A stretch of DNA of 64,000 nt from Lysinibacillus sp. JNUCC-52 (GCF_015999545.1 NZ_CP065546.1:3008001-3072000); one strand, 5' to 3'; positions 17,181 through 26,060 are shown, counted from the first letter of the stretch. Program-made: numbers and translations. The notes: generated by a model not told the origin, from the letters alone.

Positions 17181-17702
17181 ATGAGGATTGAAAAGGGAAC
17201 GGAACACAATCTTGAAGAAATTGAATCTTTATATAATGATTTAAATGATTACCTTGAGGCCCATATAAATTACCCAGGATGGAAAAAAGGGGTCTATCCA
17301 ATAAAAGAAACTGCACAAAATGGCATACAGGAAGGCAATTTATATGTGTTGCAAGATGGGGATCATATTGTGGGCACTGTCATCTTAAGACATGAACAAG
17401 AAGCAGCTTATTCTACAGCGGATTGGCATAATAATTTCGATGATGAAGACATATTGGTAGTAAATACTTTTGCTGTACATCCTACATATCTTAATAAAGG
17501 GCTTGGAACAAGACTTATGGATTTTATTATTCAACATAGTAAAGAAATGGACATAAAAGCTATTCGTTTGGATGTATATGAAAAAAATAAACCAGCGATT
17601 AAACTTTATAGAAAATATGGATTTGACTATATTGATACGATTGATTTGGGATACAGCGAATATGGTTTAGATAAATTTGAACTTTATCAAAAACTACTCT
17701 AA
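17181..17702 (+). CDS. GNAT-family N-acetyltransferase
   Basis: A 173-residue GNAT protein. The acetyl-CoA-binding stretch is VNTFAVHPTYLNKGLGTRLM (about 94-113) with NKGLGT in the R/QxxGxG position, followed by IRLDVYEKNKPAIKLYRKYGF. GGAAG lies a few bases upstream of the ATG. It is flanked by a terminator at 17718 and is monocistronic. The substrate cannot be predicted from the sequence. Confidence 0.85.
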   Translation: MRIEKGTEHNLEEIESLYNDLNDYLEAHINYPGWKKGVYPIKETAQNGIQEGNLYVLQDGDHIVGTVILRHEQEAAYSTADWHNNFDDEDILVVNTFAVHPTYLNKGLGTRLMDFIIQHSKEMDIKAIRLDVYEKNKPAIKLYRKYGFDYIDTIDLGYSEYGLDKFELYQKLL

Positions 17703-17717
17703 ATCCAAGTTTTAACG

Positions 17718-17749
17718 AGCAGTTAGCTATACGGAGTAACTGCTTTTTT
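17718..17749 (+). terminator. terminator of the GNAT gene
   Basis: An 8-bp stem AGCAGTTA/TAACTGCT is followed by TTTTTT. Confidence 0.85.
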
Positions 17750-17829
17750 CTTTTTAAAGTAATTTAACAATGCAATCTGCGTGCACCTATTATTTTTGAC
17801 TAAAGTCAGTATTAATAGAAAATAATGAA

Positions 17830-17858
17830 TTGACAAAAAACATCAATTGATTTAAAGT
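17830..17858 (+). promoter_or_regulatory. sigma-A promoter of the hisS leader
   Basis: A consensus TTGACA and TAAAGT are separated by 17 bp. It lies about 28 bp before the leader peptide start and gives a transcript of about 140 nt up to the terminator at 18006-18050. Confidence 0.7.
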
Positions 17859-17885
17859 AACGAATAATCGAATGGAGGAGATTAT

Positions 17886-17939
17886 ATGTCGATTTTAAAT
17901 CGTCTACTGTCCACAACTACACATCATCATATCCATTAG
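17886..17939 (+). CDS. histidine-codon leader peptide of hisS (17 aa)
   Basis: This short reading frame encodes MSILNRLLSTTTHHHIH and a stop: four of the last five codons before the stop are histidine (CAT CAT CAT ATC CAT). GGAGGAG lies 5 nt before the ATG. It stands between a consensus promoter and a terminator upstream of a histidyl-tRNA synthetase gene. This is the layout of a transcription attenuator in which ribosome stalling on His codons, when charged tRNA-His is scarce, allows read-through. The arrangement is seen in the sequence; the mechanism is inferred from the his operon of enteric bacteria. Confidence 0.8.
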   Translation: MSILNRLLSTTTHHHIH

Positions 17940-18005
17940 TTTTGCTATCTTTATTAATTTTTTAATAATGAATAGGAAGACTATTTCCCATGAAATCGTA
18001 TAACT

Positions 18006-18050
18006 AAGCCGAAGTTGGAGCTTATGTTGGTACGGTTTTTTTATTTTTTT
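18006..18050 (+). terminator. attenuator terminator before hisS
   Basis: AAGCCG pairs with CGGTTT (18006-18011 with 18033-18038), with a loosely structured interior and a long T tract (TTTTTTTATTTTTTT). It ends just before the hisS ribosome binding site. The stem is short, so its strength is uncertain. Confidence 0.6.
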
Positions 18051-18071
18051 AAAAACGAAGGAGTGAAGATG

Positions 18072-19352
18072 ATGAAGAAAATGGATTATCAAAATGTTAG
18101 AGGAACACAAGATTATTTACCTGAGCAAGAGTGTATTCGTCGTAAAATTCGCCGTACATTAGAAGATACGTTTATTGCATACGGATGTAAACCACTCGAA
18201 ACACCTATTTTAAACTATACAAGTTTAATGGCATCTAAATATGCGGGGGGTACTGAAATTTTACAAGAGATGTATGTGCTATCAGATCGTGGAGAGCGTG
18301 AACTGGCACTACGCTATGATTTAACGATTCCATTTGCAAAAGTAATAGCGATGAATCCTACATTACCGATGCCATTTAAACGTTATGAAATAGGCAAAGT
18401 GTTTCGAGACGGCCCAATTAAGGCGGGAAGATTTCGTGAGTTTACACAATGTGACGTAGATATTGTAGGGGTTGATTCACAAGCAGCAGAGGCAGAATTG
18501 ATGATAATGGCTTTAGATACTTTTGAAAAGTTGGAACAAAATGTTGTGATTCAATATAACAACCGCAAGTTATTAGTAGGCTTACTTAGTATTTTCGGTG
18601 TAAATGCCGATGCCCAAAGTCGAGTGATTTTAATACTAGATAAAATTGAAAAAGTCGGGAATGCTGCTGTTCTAACGGAGTTAAAGGAATTAGGCTTAGA
18701 CGCATTGGTACTAAAAAATATCGAAGATTTTTTATTGGATAATAGCAAAACTACACTTGCTTATTTTGCTCAATATAAGGAACCCTCCATTCAAGAAGGT
18801 TTAGCAGAAATGCTAGAACTAGAACGATACTTAAATATGCTGGGCATTTCGCAAAGTTGTTTATTTAATCCCTTACTAGCGCGCGGGCTAGAAATTTATA
18901 CAGGTACGATTTATGAAATTTTCGTAAGCGATGGCCTTATGACATCGAGTATTGGAAGTGGAGGACGCTATGACAATGCAATTGGTGGCTTGTTGGGAGG
19001 AACAGAAAGGTTTGCCACTGTAGGAATTTCATTTGGGTTGGACGTTATATTTACTGCCATGATGTTGGGCGAACGAAAGAAACAGGAAACATTCGTTGAT
19101 ATTTATATTATTCCAATAAATACAGTAGCGGAGTCTCTTGTATTAGCAAGGGAATTGCGGAAAGCGTATCGTGTGGAAGTAGAGCTTAATGGAAAAAAAG
19201 TAAGAAAAGCAATGGATAAAGCGAATCGAGATAACACTCCATTCGTCATTGTGTTAGGAGAGGAAGAAGTGAAGCAAAATCAATATGTTATAAAGAACAT
19301 GGATACTGGAGAGACCTCTATTGAAAAATTTGTTTTCAATTCATACATTTAA
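18072..19352 (+). CDS. hisS: histidyl-tRNA synthetase, second-copy (HisS2) type
   Basis: A 426-residue class II aminoacyl-tRNA synthetase that charges tRNA-His. Visible features are RGTQDYLPEQ at the N-terminus, motif 2 with the arginine in KVFRDGPIKAGRFREFTQCDVDIVG, the histidine-specific ARGLEIYTGTIYEIF segment, motif 3 in GSGGRYDNAIGGLLGG, and a C-terminal anticodon-binding domain (about 330-420). The ATG at 18072 has AAGGAG at 8 nt; 18069 is one codon longer. The canonical Bacillus hisS lies beside aspS and is T-box controlled; this isolated copy behind a leader peptide resembles the extra HisS2 of the B. cereus group. HisZ is less likely because an anticodon domain is present. Confidence 0.88.
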   Translation: MKKMDYQNVRGTQDYLPEQECIRRKIRRTLEDTFIAYGCKPLETPILNYTSLMASKYAGGTEILQEMYVLSDRGERELALRYDLTIPFAKVIAMNPTLPMPFKRYEIGKVFRDGPIKAGRFREFTQCDVDIVGVDSQAAEAELMIMALDTFEKLEQNVVIQYNNRKLLVGLLSIFGVNADAQSRVILILDKIEKVGNAAVLTELKELGLDALVLKNIEDFLLDNSKTTLAYFAQYKEPSIQEGLAEMLELERYLNMLGISQSCLFNPLLARGLEIYTGTIYEIFVSDGLMTSSIGSGGRYDNAIGGLLGGTERFATVGISFGLDVIFTAMMLGERKKQETFVDIYIIPINTVAESLVLARELRKAYRVEVELNGKKVRKAMDKANRDNTPFVIVLGEEEVKQNQYVIKNMDTGETSIEKFVFNSYI

Positions 19353-19386
19353 TATTTCTTCAATATCAGACGTAAGGGGAGACATG

Positions 19387-19890
19387 ATGGAAATTCGTAT
19401 TTTAAATAAATCAGATGCTCAGTTGTATCAAGAGGTGCGATTAAGTGCATTACAAATTAATCCAGAGGCATTTGGTTCAACCTATGAGCGTGAAGTAAAC
19501 TTTTCATTGGATACCGTCGCAGAGCGATTAGAAACAACGAACGATAAATTTGTTCTTGGTGCTTTTAATGAAAACAATTTGTTAGTTGGAATCGTTACTT
19601 TTATGCGCGAAAGCAATATGAAAACAAGTCATAAAGGAAATGTTTTCGGCATGTATGTAGCACCAGAAGGTAGAGGGCAGGGAGTAGGGAAATTACTTAT
19701 GCGTAAGCTTATAGAGAGGGCAAAAAGTTGTGAAGGGTTGGAGCAAATTAAGTTAACGGTTGTCTCTGACAATATATCAGCTAAAAAATTATATATGTCT
19801 TTAGGCTTTAAAGTGTACGGAGTAGAACGGAATGCCCTTAAATTTAATGGACTGTATTGTGACGAGGATTTGATGGTTTTACATATGTAG
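19387..19890 (+). CDS. GNAT-family N-acetyltransferase
   Basis: A 167-residue GNAT protein with MYVAPEGRGQGVGKLLMRKL (acetyl-CoA loop GRGQGVG, about 97-103) and KLTVVSDNISAKKLYMSLGFKVYG near the C-terminus. The N-terminal LSALQINPEAFGSTYERE matches a common acetyltransferase subfamily. The second of two tandem ATGs (19387) was chosen since AAGGGGA is then 6-7 nt away. It follows hisS by 34 bp with no terminator, so it is probably co-transcribed and subject to the same attenuator. Confidence 0.83.
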   Translation: MEIRILNKSDAQLYQEVRLSALQINPEAFGSTYEREVNFSLDTVAERLETTNDKFVLGAFNENNLLVGIVTFMRESNMKTSHKGNVFGMYVAPEGRGQGVGKLLMRKLIERAKSCEGLEQIKLTVVSDNISAKKLYMSLGFKVYGVERNALKFNGLYCDEDLMVLHM

Positions 19891-19974
19891 GTGCTCCAAA
19901 AATGAGCTGAATGATTCCTCGAAGTACTTAGCTCTAAAGTATAGAGCAGCAGGAAAATGAAATACTAGATTCTT

Positions 19975-20003
19975 TTTTTAGTTTTGTAGTCATTTACTAT
20001 AAT
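19975..20003 (+). promoter_or_regulatory. candidate promoter of the small membrane protein
   Basis: TTTTTA and a perfect TATAAT are separated by 17 bp, about 36 bp upstream of the TTG start. Confidence 0.45.
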
Positions 20004-20038
20004 AGAGCTATTTTTATACAACAAAGGGGGAGGATGAG

Positions 20039-20236
20039 TTGCATCTCTTTTTAGAGAACATAAAAGATCTATCTTTTTTAATCATATTACTTTCTAGTTT
20101 TATTTATCATAGGCAGCTTAAACTAACGAAATGGAAAAGGAAGCTGTCGAAGGGTGAAATGGTAATGTATGTACTCACATCCATAGCAATTCCGATCTAT
20201 GGGATTATTTATTTGGCACAGCTTTTTGGGACGTGA
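20039..20236 (+). CDS. small membrane protein, unknown
   Basis: A 65-residue protein with two hydrophobic segments (about 10-24 and 42-62) separated by a strongly basic loop (HRQLKLTKWKRKLSKGE). The TTG start is supported by GGGGGAGGA just upstream, and the gene lies between its own promoter-like sequence and a strong terminator, which makes a real gene likely. I do not recognise a family; it resembles the short PLDc_N-like or transcription-unit-filler membrane peptides of Bacilli. Confidence 0.65.
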   Translation: MHLFLENIKDLSFLIILLSSFIYHRQLKLTKWKRKLSKGEMVMYVLTSIAIPIYGIIYLAQLFGT

Positions 20237-20252
20237 AAGAGGACAGAAAATT

Positions 20253-20297
20253 AAAGTAGTTGAAGAAAAGCATCTTTTTTCTTCAACTGCTTTTTTT
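20253..20297 (+). terminator. terminator of the small membrane protein
   Basis: A 17-bp stem AAAGTAGTTGAAGAAAA against TTTTCTTCAACTGCTTT (one G-U) is followed by TTTT. Confidence 0.9.
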
Positions 20298-20391
20298 ATG
20301 TACGCATAAGTTGTTACATCCCGAAGATAGAAGAAATAAAGGGTTTGACAGCAGGAAAAATTAAACATACCAAATATTCTAAAAGTACATA

Positions 20392-20420
20392 TTGAAATTA
20401 TTTTTATGCGATTTTATAAT
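20392..20420 (+). promoter_or_regulatory. sigma-A promoter of siderophore operon 1
   Basis: TTGAAA and a perfect TATAAT with 17-bp spacing, directly abutting the Fur box. Confidence 0.75.
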
Positions 20421-20447
20421 GAAAATGATTATCATTATCATTATCAT
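20419..20447 (+). promoter_or_regulatory. Fur box(es), siderophore operon 1
   Basis: AATGAAAATGATTATCATTATCATTATC-type sequence contains overlapping matches to the Fur consensus GATAATGATAATCATTATC. It begins at the -10 end, so iron-loaded Fur would block transcription. Confidence 0.9.
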
Positions 20448-20480
20448 TATATTGTAAATTATTTGATAGGAGGAATAACA

Positions 20481-21506
20481 TTGAATTCTGTTAAATTAAT
20501 TGGCTTAAGAAAGATGGTAATGTTTTTAGTTTTGTCATTGGCTTTATTGTTAGCTGGATGTGGAAATAAGGACTCTGAGGAAGCATCTAATGCAGATGAC
20601 AATAAAACAACTCAAGAAGAAAGTAATACTGACAACAGTAGTACTAAAAATAGCAGTCGAGAAGTCTCTCATTCACTAGGAGCGACAACAATAGAAGGTA
20701 CACCAACGAAAATTGTAACCCTTTATCAAGGGGCAACAGATGTAGCAGTGGCATTGGGGATAAAGCCGGTAGGTGTTGTAGAATCTTGGGCAGATACGCC
20801 AATATATGAATATTTACAAAAGGACTTAGAAGGGGTACCGCTTTTAGGAGAGGAAACACAGCCTAACTTAGAAGAGATTGCTAAGCTTAAGCCTGATTTA
20901 ATCGTAGCTTCTAAAAATAGACATGAGGAAATATATGAACAATTATCACAAATCGCACCGACCGTTGTGCACCAAGATGTATTTGATTTTAAAGGTACAG
21001 TAAATTTAATCGGGGAAGCGACTGGTAATGAAGATAAAGCAAAAGAATTGCTTGGGAAATGGGAAAATCGAGTAACTGATTTCCAAACGAAAATTAAAGC
21101 TAAGTTAGGTGACAAATGGCCAATTAGTGCTTCAGTTGTAAATTTTAGGGCTGATCATGCACGTGTATACCCAGCAGGTTATGCTGGTGAAATTTTGACT
21201 GAGCTTGGCTTTAAAGGGCCGAAAAATATTACAGAAAGTCCATTGCCTATCGTCCTAAGGTTTACGGATAAAGAAAGTATTCCGCAAATGGATGCGGATG
21301 TTATCTATATGTTCTATATCGAAGATGAAGCTACGAAAAAGACAATGGAAGAATGGACAAGCCATCCATTATGGAAGGAGCTTGATGCTGTTAAAAACGA
21401 TCAAGTATTTCGAGTTGAAGAAGTGTACTGGAATTTTGCGGGTGGTATTTTAAGTGCACATATTATGTTGGATGATATTTATGACAGATTTGAGCTAGAA
21501 AAATAA
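20481..21506 (+). CDS. iron-siderophore ABC transporter substrate-binding lipoprotein
   Basis: A 341-residue lipoprotein with signal peptide and lipobox (LALLLAGCGN, Cys near residue 27), a Ser/Asn/Glu-rich linker to about residue 60, and a TroA/FecB-type two-lobe binding domain (GATTIEGTPTKIVTLYQGATDVAVALGIKPVGVVE at its start). It binds a ferric siderophore or ferric dicitrate outside the membrane and delivers it to the FecCD permeases encoded next. It most resembles B. subtilis YfmC/FecB-type proteins; ligand not determinable. The TTG start at 20481 has TAGGAGGA at 6 nt. Confidence 0.9.
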   Translation: MNSVKLIGLRKMVMFLVLSLALLLAGCGNKDSEEASNADDNKTTQEESNTDNSSTKNSSREVSHSLGATTIEGTPTKIVTLYQGATDVAVALGIKPVGVVESWADTPIYEYLQKDLEGVPLLGEETQPNLEEIAKLKPDLIVASKNRHEEIYEQLSQIAPTVVHQDVFDFKGTVNLIGEATGNEDKAKELLGKWENRVTDFQTKIKAKLGDKWPISASVVNFRADHARVYPAGYAGEILTELGFKGPKNITESPLPIVLRFTDKESIPQMDADVIYMFYIEDEATKKTMEEWTSHPLWKELDAVKNDQVFRVEEVYWNFAGGILSAHIMLDDIYDRFELEK

Positions 21507-21562
21507 GCCACTGTTCATAAATTGGCAGGGAATGGCGGATAGCATTTCCATTACATCAAATA

Positions 21563-21583
21563 GGGGCTCAGCATATGAGTCCC
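21563..21583 (+). other. intercistronic hairpin
   Basis: GGGGCTCA and TGAGTCCC form a stem-loop between the binding-protein gene and the first permease gene. It could attenuate or stabilise the upstream message so that the binding protein is made in excess; a parallel hairpin occurs in operon 2. Confidence 0.45.
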
Positions 21584-21667
21584 TTCATTTCTAACAGCTA
21601 CTTCCCCAAGGGTTAGTGGCAGTGTTTCAAAAGAAACTAGAAATATGGATAAGAAAGTAGGAGTGCA

Positions 21668-22684
21668 ATGCAAAATTTGCTTACCAGTACCTCAATGAAA
21701 AGAAGTGTTTTAATTATTTGTTGTGTGTTGCTGATTGTAGCATTTATGTTAAGTGTAGCTCTTGGTCAAACGTCTATTCCATTTCAGTTAGTGTACGATG
21801 CCTTTTTCAATTATGATGCATCGAATGCAGAGCATGTTATTATTCGAACATCGCGTTTCACAAGAGCTGTTGTTGCTACTGTAGTTGGAGCTAGTCTTGC
21901 TATAGCGGGGGCTCTAATGCGGGCTTTGACGAGAAATCCTTTAGCCGCTCCAGATATTTTAGGCGTTAACGCAGGTGCATTATTTTTTATAGTATGTGCC
22001 ATTACCTTTTTTTCTATGGATTCGCTTATTCATTATATGTGGGTTGCCTTTTTAGGAGCTGGTATTGCTGGGGTTCTTGTGTTTTTTCTAGGTTCATTAG
22101 GAAGAGATGGCTTAACTCCAATAAAGATAGTACTAGCAGGCGCTGCCATTTCGGCATTGTTTGTATCTTTTACACAAGGGTTATTAGTCATCGATGAGCA
22201 AGGCATACAAAGCGTGCTTTTCTGGCTAGCAGGTTCTGTCTCAGGAAGAGATATCAATATGTTGTTGCCTGTACTACCGTTCATTGTACTAGGTGGTAGC
22301 TTTGCATTCTTTATGGGTAGGTCCATCAATATTTTGCAATCAGGGGATGATATTGCAAAAGGCTTAGGGCAACGCACCATTTTAACGAAAGTCGTTATGG
22401 GTATTATTGTTATCTTACTTGCTGGCGGCTCTGTCGCAGTTGCTGGGTCAATCGGGTTTATTGGCTTAATTGTCCCGCATATGGCAATGGGTTTAGTGGG
22501 CACAGACTACAGATGGATTATACCGTTTAGCGCAGTAATTGGTTCAACATTACTATTGTTAGCAGATATTGCGGCTCGCTTTGTGATTATGCCGTTAGAA
22601 ATGCCAATTGGTGTTATGACAGCCTTTATTGGTGCACCCTTCTTCATTTATATAGCACGAAGGGGGTTAGCGCGAAATGCATAA
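21668..22684 (+). CDS. siderophore ABC transporter permease 1 (FecCD family)
   Basis: A 338-residue integral membrane protein with about ten spans of the FecCD/BtuC type. Family marks are RLTRAV-like RFTRAVVATVVGASLAIAGALMRALTRNPLAAPDILGVNAG (about 60-100) and the coupling-helix region GSIGFIGLIVPHMA (about 260-273). TAGGAG lies upstream of the ATG. It overlaps the second permease gene by 8 bp; the two form the membrane channel for the ferric siderophore. Confidence 0.92.
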   Translation: MQNLLTSTSMKRSVLIICCVLLIVAFMLSVALGQTSIPFQLVYDAFFNYDASNAEHVIIRTSRFTRAVVATVVGASLAIAGALMRALTRNPLAAPDILGVNAGALFFIVCAITFFSMDSLIHYMWVAFLGAGIAGVLVFFLGSLGRDGLTPIKIVLAGAAISALFVSFTQGLLVIDEQGIQSVLFWLAGSVSGRDINMLLPVLPFIVLGGSFAFFMGRSINILQSGDDIAKGLGQRTILTKVVMGIIVILLAGGSVAVAGSIGFIGLIVPHMAMGLVGTDYRWIIPFSAVIGSTLLLLADIAARFVIMPLEMPIGVMTAFIGAPFFIYIARRGLARNA

Positions 22685-23717
22685 ATATATAACGGTTCGT
22701 ACAAAATCGGATAAAGTATCGTTTCAACTATCTAAGAAAGTCGCGATGATGATCATTCTCCTTTGTATTGTGCTATGTGCCATGATGATGCTTGCTCTTT
22801 CAGTAGGTAGCGATTTTATATCTCCAGTGACTGTATTAAAAGAATTGTTGGGCTATGGTACGGGTGAATATTTTTTTACAATACAAACATTACGTCTGCC
22901 TAGAGTTTTACTTGCATCGTTAGTCGGCATGGCGCTTGCTGTATCAGGATTAATATTACAGGGCATTATTAGAAATCCTTTAGCTGCGCCGGATATTATT
23001 GGTGTAACAAGCGGTGCATCAGTAGGTGCGCTAATATTTCTTGCATATGCAACGGTAAGTATTCATTATTTACCATTAGCAGCCATTATAGGGGCAGGAG
23101 CAGTATCGTCGATTATTTATCTTTTGTCTTGGAGAAAAGGTGTGACACCCATTCGCATAGTGTTAATTGGTATCGGTATCTCTGCACTTATGAAAGGGAT
23201 AGTGACAATGCTCATCGTGATGGGAGAGGAAGTTCGTACATCAAGAGCTTATATATGGCTTACAGGTAGCTTGTACGGCGCGAATATGCAGGATGTTTAT
23301 TTATTGCTCCCGTGGGTCATCATTTTGATTTTAATAACGTTTGTAATGGCAAGAGTTATTAATGTAAAAGAATTAGGTGATGATATTGCATTAGGTGTAG
23401 GTGTGAGAGTACAAGTATACCGTTTAATGTTCCTGTTAATTAGTGTTATGCTAGCCGGCTCAGCAGTAGCTTTTGTAGGTGGTATTGCCTTTGTGGGATT
23501 AGTAGCACCCCATATTAGTAGAATGCTGGTGGGACGTTCATTTGCAGCACTCATCCCGATTTCGGCAATTGTCGGAAGTATTATAGTTATTTTTGCAGAC
23601 ATTATTGGTCGGACGGCGTTTCTACCAAAAGATTTACCAGCAGGTGTGTTTACCGCAGCAATTGGGGCTCCGTTTTTTATTTATTTACTGTTCCGTACAA
23701 GAAATCACAGTGTATAG
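22677..23717 (+). CDS. siderophore ABC transporter permease 2 (FecCD family)
   Basis: A 346-residue FecCD permease with about ten spans. The motifs RLPRVLLASLVGMALAVSG, GIIRNPLAAPDIIGVTSGAS and VGGIAFVGLVAPHISRMLVG are the standard ones. It pairs with permease 1, with which it overlaps (ATG inside the end of the previous gene). The N-terminal 20 residues are hydrophilic and precede the first span. Followed after 83 bp by the ATPase gene. Confidence 0.92.
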   Translation: MHKYITVRTKSDKVSFQLSKKVAMMIILLCIVLCAMMMLALSVGSDFISPVTVLKELLGYGTGEYFFTIQTLRLPRVLLASLVGMALAVSGLILQGIIRNPLAAPDIIGVTSGASVGALIFLAYATVSIHYLPLAAIIGAGAVSSIIYLLSWRKGVTPIRIVLIGIGISALMKGIVTMLIVMGEEVRTSRAYIWLTGSLYGANMQDVYLLLPWVIILILITFVMARVINVKELGDDIALGVGVRVQVYRLMFLLISVMLAGSAVAFVGGIAFVGLVAPHISRMLVGRSFAALIPISAIVGSIIVIFADIIGRTAFLPKDLPAGVFTAAIGAPFFIYLLFRTRNHSV

Positions 23718-23800
23718 AAATGAACATGGTGTGATACATAGGGAGCATTATATTAATAGTCTTATATAACGGTACAATATAGAAAGAAGGTGTATCTATT

Positions 23801-24604
23801 TTGAATCATATATTAGAGGCAAATGCTTTAACAGTTACCTATGGTAGTGCCAATATACTTGAGGATTTACATTTACAAGTACCTGAAGGGAAAATTACGG
23901 TTTTAGTAGGGGCTAACGGTAGTGGTAAATCAACATTATTACGTACGTTTGCCCGCTTAATAAAGCCAAAGAATGGTCATGTTTTATTAGATGGGAAAAA
24001 AATTCGAGATTTATCTACAAAATCAGTTGCGAAACAATTAGCGATACTGCCACAAGGACCAATAGCACCAGAAGGATTAACAGTTTTACAGCTAATTAAA
24101 CAAGGTAGGTACCCTCATCAAAGCTGGATTAAGCAATGGTCCACAGAAGATGAACAGATTGTGAATCAAGCATTGGAGGCAACGCAGATGACGCCATTTG
24201 CTAATAGCCCTGTTAATGCATTATCTGGAGGGCAGCGACAGCGGGCGTGGATAGCGATGACATTGGCGCAAAAAACAGATTTAATTTTATTGGATGAGCC
24301 AACTACTTATTTAGACATGGCGCACCAAGTAGAAATTTTAGATTTATTATTTGATTTAAATAGCAGAGAAAATTGTACAGTTGTTATGGTTTTGCATGAT
24401 TTAAATTTGGCCTGCCGTTATGCGCATCATATTGTAGCGGTGCGCGATAAAAAAGTTTATGCACAAGGAATGCCTGCAGATATTATTACGAATAATTTAG
24501 TGAAGGATGTATTTGGAATGGATTGTACAATTATGAATGATCCTCTTTTTGGAACACCTTTATGTGTGCCGCACGGAAAAGGCATGTGCTGTCTTAGAGA
24601 CTGA
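23801..24604 (+). CDS. siderophore ABC transporter ATPase
   Basis: A 267-residue ATP-binding protein that powers the two permeases. Walker A is GANGSGKST (about 38-46), the signature is LSGGQRQR (about 141-148), Walker B is [12 protein letters not shown] and the switch histidine is in VLHDLN. The length and the PHGKGMC tail fit FecE/FhuC-type ATPases. The TTG start has AAGAAGGTGT upstream. The C-terminus has several Cys ([13 protein letters not shown]), seen in other iron ATPases. Confidence 0.93.
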   Translation: MNHILEANALTVTYGSANILEDLHLQVPEGKITVLVGANGSGKSTLLRTFARLIKPKNGHVLLDGKKIRDLSTKSVAKQLAILPQGPIAPEGLTVLQLIKQGRYPHQSWIKQWSTEDEQIVNQALEATQMTPFANSPVNALSGGQRQRAWIAMTLAQKTDLILLDEPTTYLDMAHQVEILDLLFDLNSRENCTVVMVLHDLNLACRYAHHIVAVRDKKVYAQGMPADIITNNLVKDVFGMDCTIMNDPLFGTPLCVPHGKGMCCLRD

Positions 24605-24619
24605 GCGGGAGGGACTTTT

Positions 24620-25399
24620 ATGTTAAATGTACAAAATAATAAACTATTAACGCCCTCAGAGGTTGCTATTTTAACAGAGAACTATCGTTACACGGAGACA
24701 AAATTGCCTGCATCACCTTATTCAATTACATCTAAGGCTTTGCTGTGCAGTGAGAATTGCCGTTTATATTTACAAACCATTTCACCGATTTTTAACTCCA
24801 CTTCTTTAATGGTTACCGCTTCATTATTCGGGAAGCGTTATAGCGTTTTAACGATGGGTGCCTCTCTATATACGATGTCGATGCTACAGAAGGGGCTGAA
24901 TATATCAATCGACAATGTAAGCGTGGAGTCAAGCTATCAAGAGGAATTATGGCTTCCACGTATAGGGCTAATAGATGCTCAAGTAACTTTGCCGATAAGT
25001 AACAGAGAAAGATGGCGAGATCAAATTTTACAATCAATTTTTGCTGAAAACATCGCAAAAGTATGGTCTATTTTGTCAGCTACTACTAAAGTTTCAAAGG
25101 CTGTTTTATGGGAACATGCGGCTATGTATATACATTGGTTTTATGAAACTCAATTTAGACAAGGTGCAAGTGAAGTTGAAATAGCCTACTTAGAAAAAGA
25201 TTATCAGTACATTATGTCAGATGCTCCAGGCTATATATTTGGCGAGCGTAAAAATCCATTTACTAGATACAATACACCTAAGGTAATGGCAAGAGGTGTT
25301 GATAAGCCAATTAGACTACGTAAAACTTGCTGTTTTTATTATTTAACCTCTGAAGAAGAACATGATTATTGTATATCATGCCCCAAAATGACAACGTGA
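24620..25399 (+). CDS. FhuF-type ferric siderophore reductase (2Fe-2S)
   Basis: A 259-residue protein whose C-terminus carries the FhuF cysteine pattern (RKTCCFYYLTSEEEHDYCISCPKM: Cys-Cys, about ten residues, Cys-x2-Cys), expected to hold a 2Fe-2S cluster. It reduces imported ferric siderophore in the cytoplasm to release ferrous iron. GGGAGGG precedes the ATG, 15 bp after the ATPase gene, so it is the last gene of the uptake operon. The N-terminal 200 residues are poorly conserved in this family, so the call rests on the Cys motif and context. Confidence 0.87.
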   Translation: MLNVQNNKLLTPSEVAILTENYRYTETKLPASPYSITSKALLCSENCRLYLQTISPIFNSTSLMVTASLFGKRYSVLTMGASLYTMSMLQKGLNISIDNVSVESSYQEELWLPRIGLIDAQVTLPISNRERWRDQILQSIFAENIAKVWSILSATTKVSKAVLWEHAAMYIHWFYETQFRQGASEVEIAYLEKDYQYIMSDAPGYIFGERKNPFTRYNTPKVMARGVDKPIRLRKTCCFYYLTSEEEHDYCISCPKMTT

Positions 25400-25493
25400 A
25401 AATAGTTTGTAGTTTTACTCCATACCTTTATTGGGTACATTTCAACAAACAGAAGCATAGGATACTTTTATAATCTGTGAGAGGATTGAGAAA

Positions 25494-26036
25494 ATGTACT
25501 ATGTACCTTATTATGTAAATGTCCCAATGTATAGCTACGGTAATCAGCCTATGCACTTGCCTGTTCCTTATGAGGCAGTCCTTCCTAATCAAGCAGGCTA
25601 TGGTAATCATAATCAATTGACTACCGATTTTGGAAAAAAACCTTTTGTGGTTGATATGGAAGAGGCAACTAAGCTTAATAATACGTACCGTACTGCTATT
25701 TGGTCAGGAAATCATTTGCAAATAACGGTTATGAGTCTCCGTGTTGGGGAGGATATTGGTTTAGAAATGCATCCAGATGTTGATCAGTTTTTATATATAG
25801 AACAAGGGCAAGGGGTTACTCAAATGGGGAGTAGTAAAGATAATTTAACCTTTGCTAGAAATGTCTATGATGATTATGCCATCGTCATACCTGCTGGAAC
25901 ATGGCACAATGTAACCAATATAGGAAATGAGCCATTAAAGCTATTTTCGATTTATGCTCCTCCTAACCATCCATTTGGAACAGTTCATACTACAAAAGCA
26001 GATGCAATGGCTGCGGAAGCGGGTTATGGTCATTAG
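25494..26036 (+). CDS. cupin-domain protein with Tyr/Pro-rich N-terminus
   Basis: A 180-residue protein. Residues 1-40 are rich in Tyr, Pro, Asn and Val (MYYVPYYVNVPMYSYGNQPM), as in many spore-coat proteins; residues about 70-155 form a single cupin barrel (GLEMHPDVDQFLYIEQGQG as motif 1, PAGTWHNVTNIG as motif 2, with His in both). A metal-binding role is likely, but the enzyme activity is unknown. GAGAGGATTGAG precedes the ATG. It is monocistronic with a strong terminator downstream. A spore location is inferred only from the N-terminus. Confidence 0.8.
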   Translation: MYYVPYYVNVPMYSYGNQPMHLPVPYEAVLPNQAGYGNHNQLTTDFGKKPFVVDMEEATKLNNTYRTAIWSGNHLQITVMSLRVGEDIGLEMHPDVDQFLYIEQGQGVTQMGSSKDNLTFARNVYDDYAIVIPAGTWHNVTNIGNEPLKLFSIYAPPNHPFGTVHTTKADAMAAEAGYGH

Positions 26037-26060
26037 CAAATGATAGATATTTAATGATAG

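Noticed and set aside
17886..18060. T-box leader for hisS
   Set aside because: No GGTGGNACCGCG-type T-box motif or specifier-loop layout; GTTGGTACGG near the terminator is only a partial resemblance and the leader is too short.
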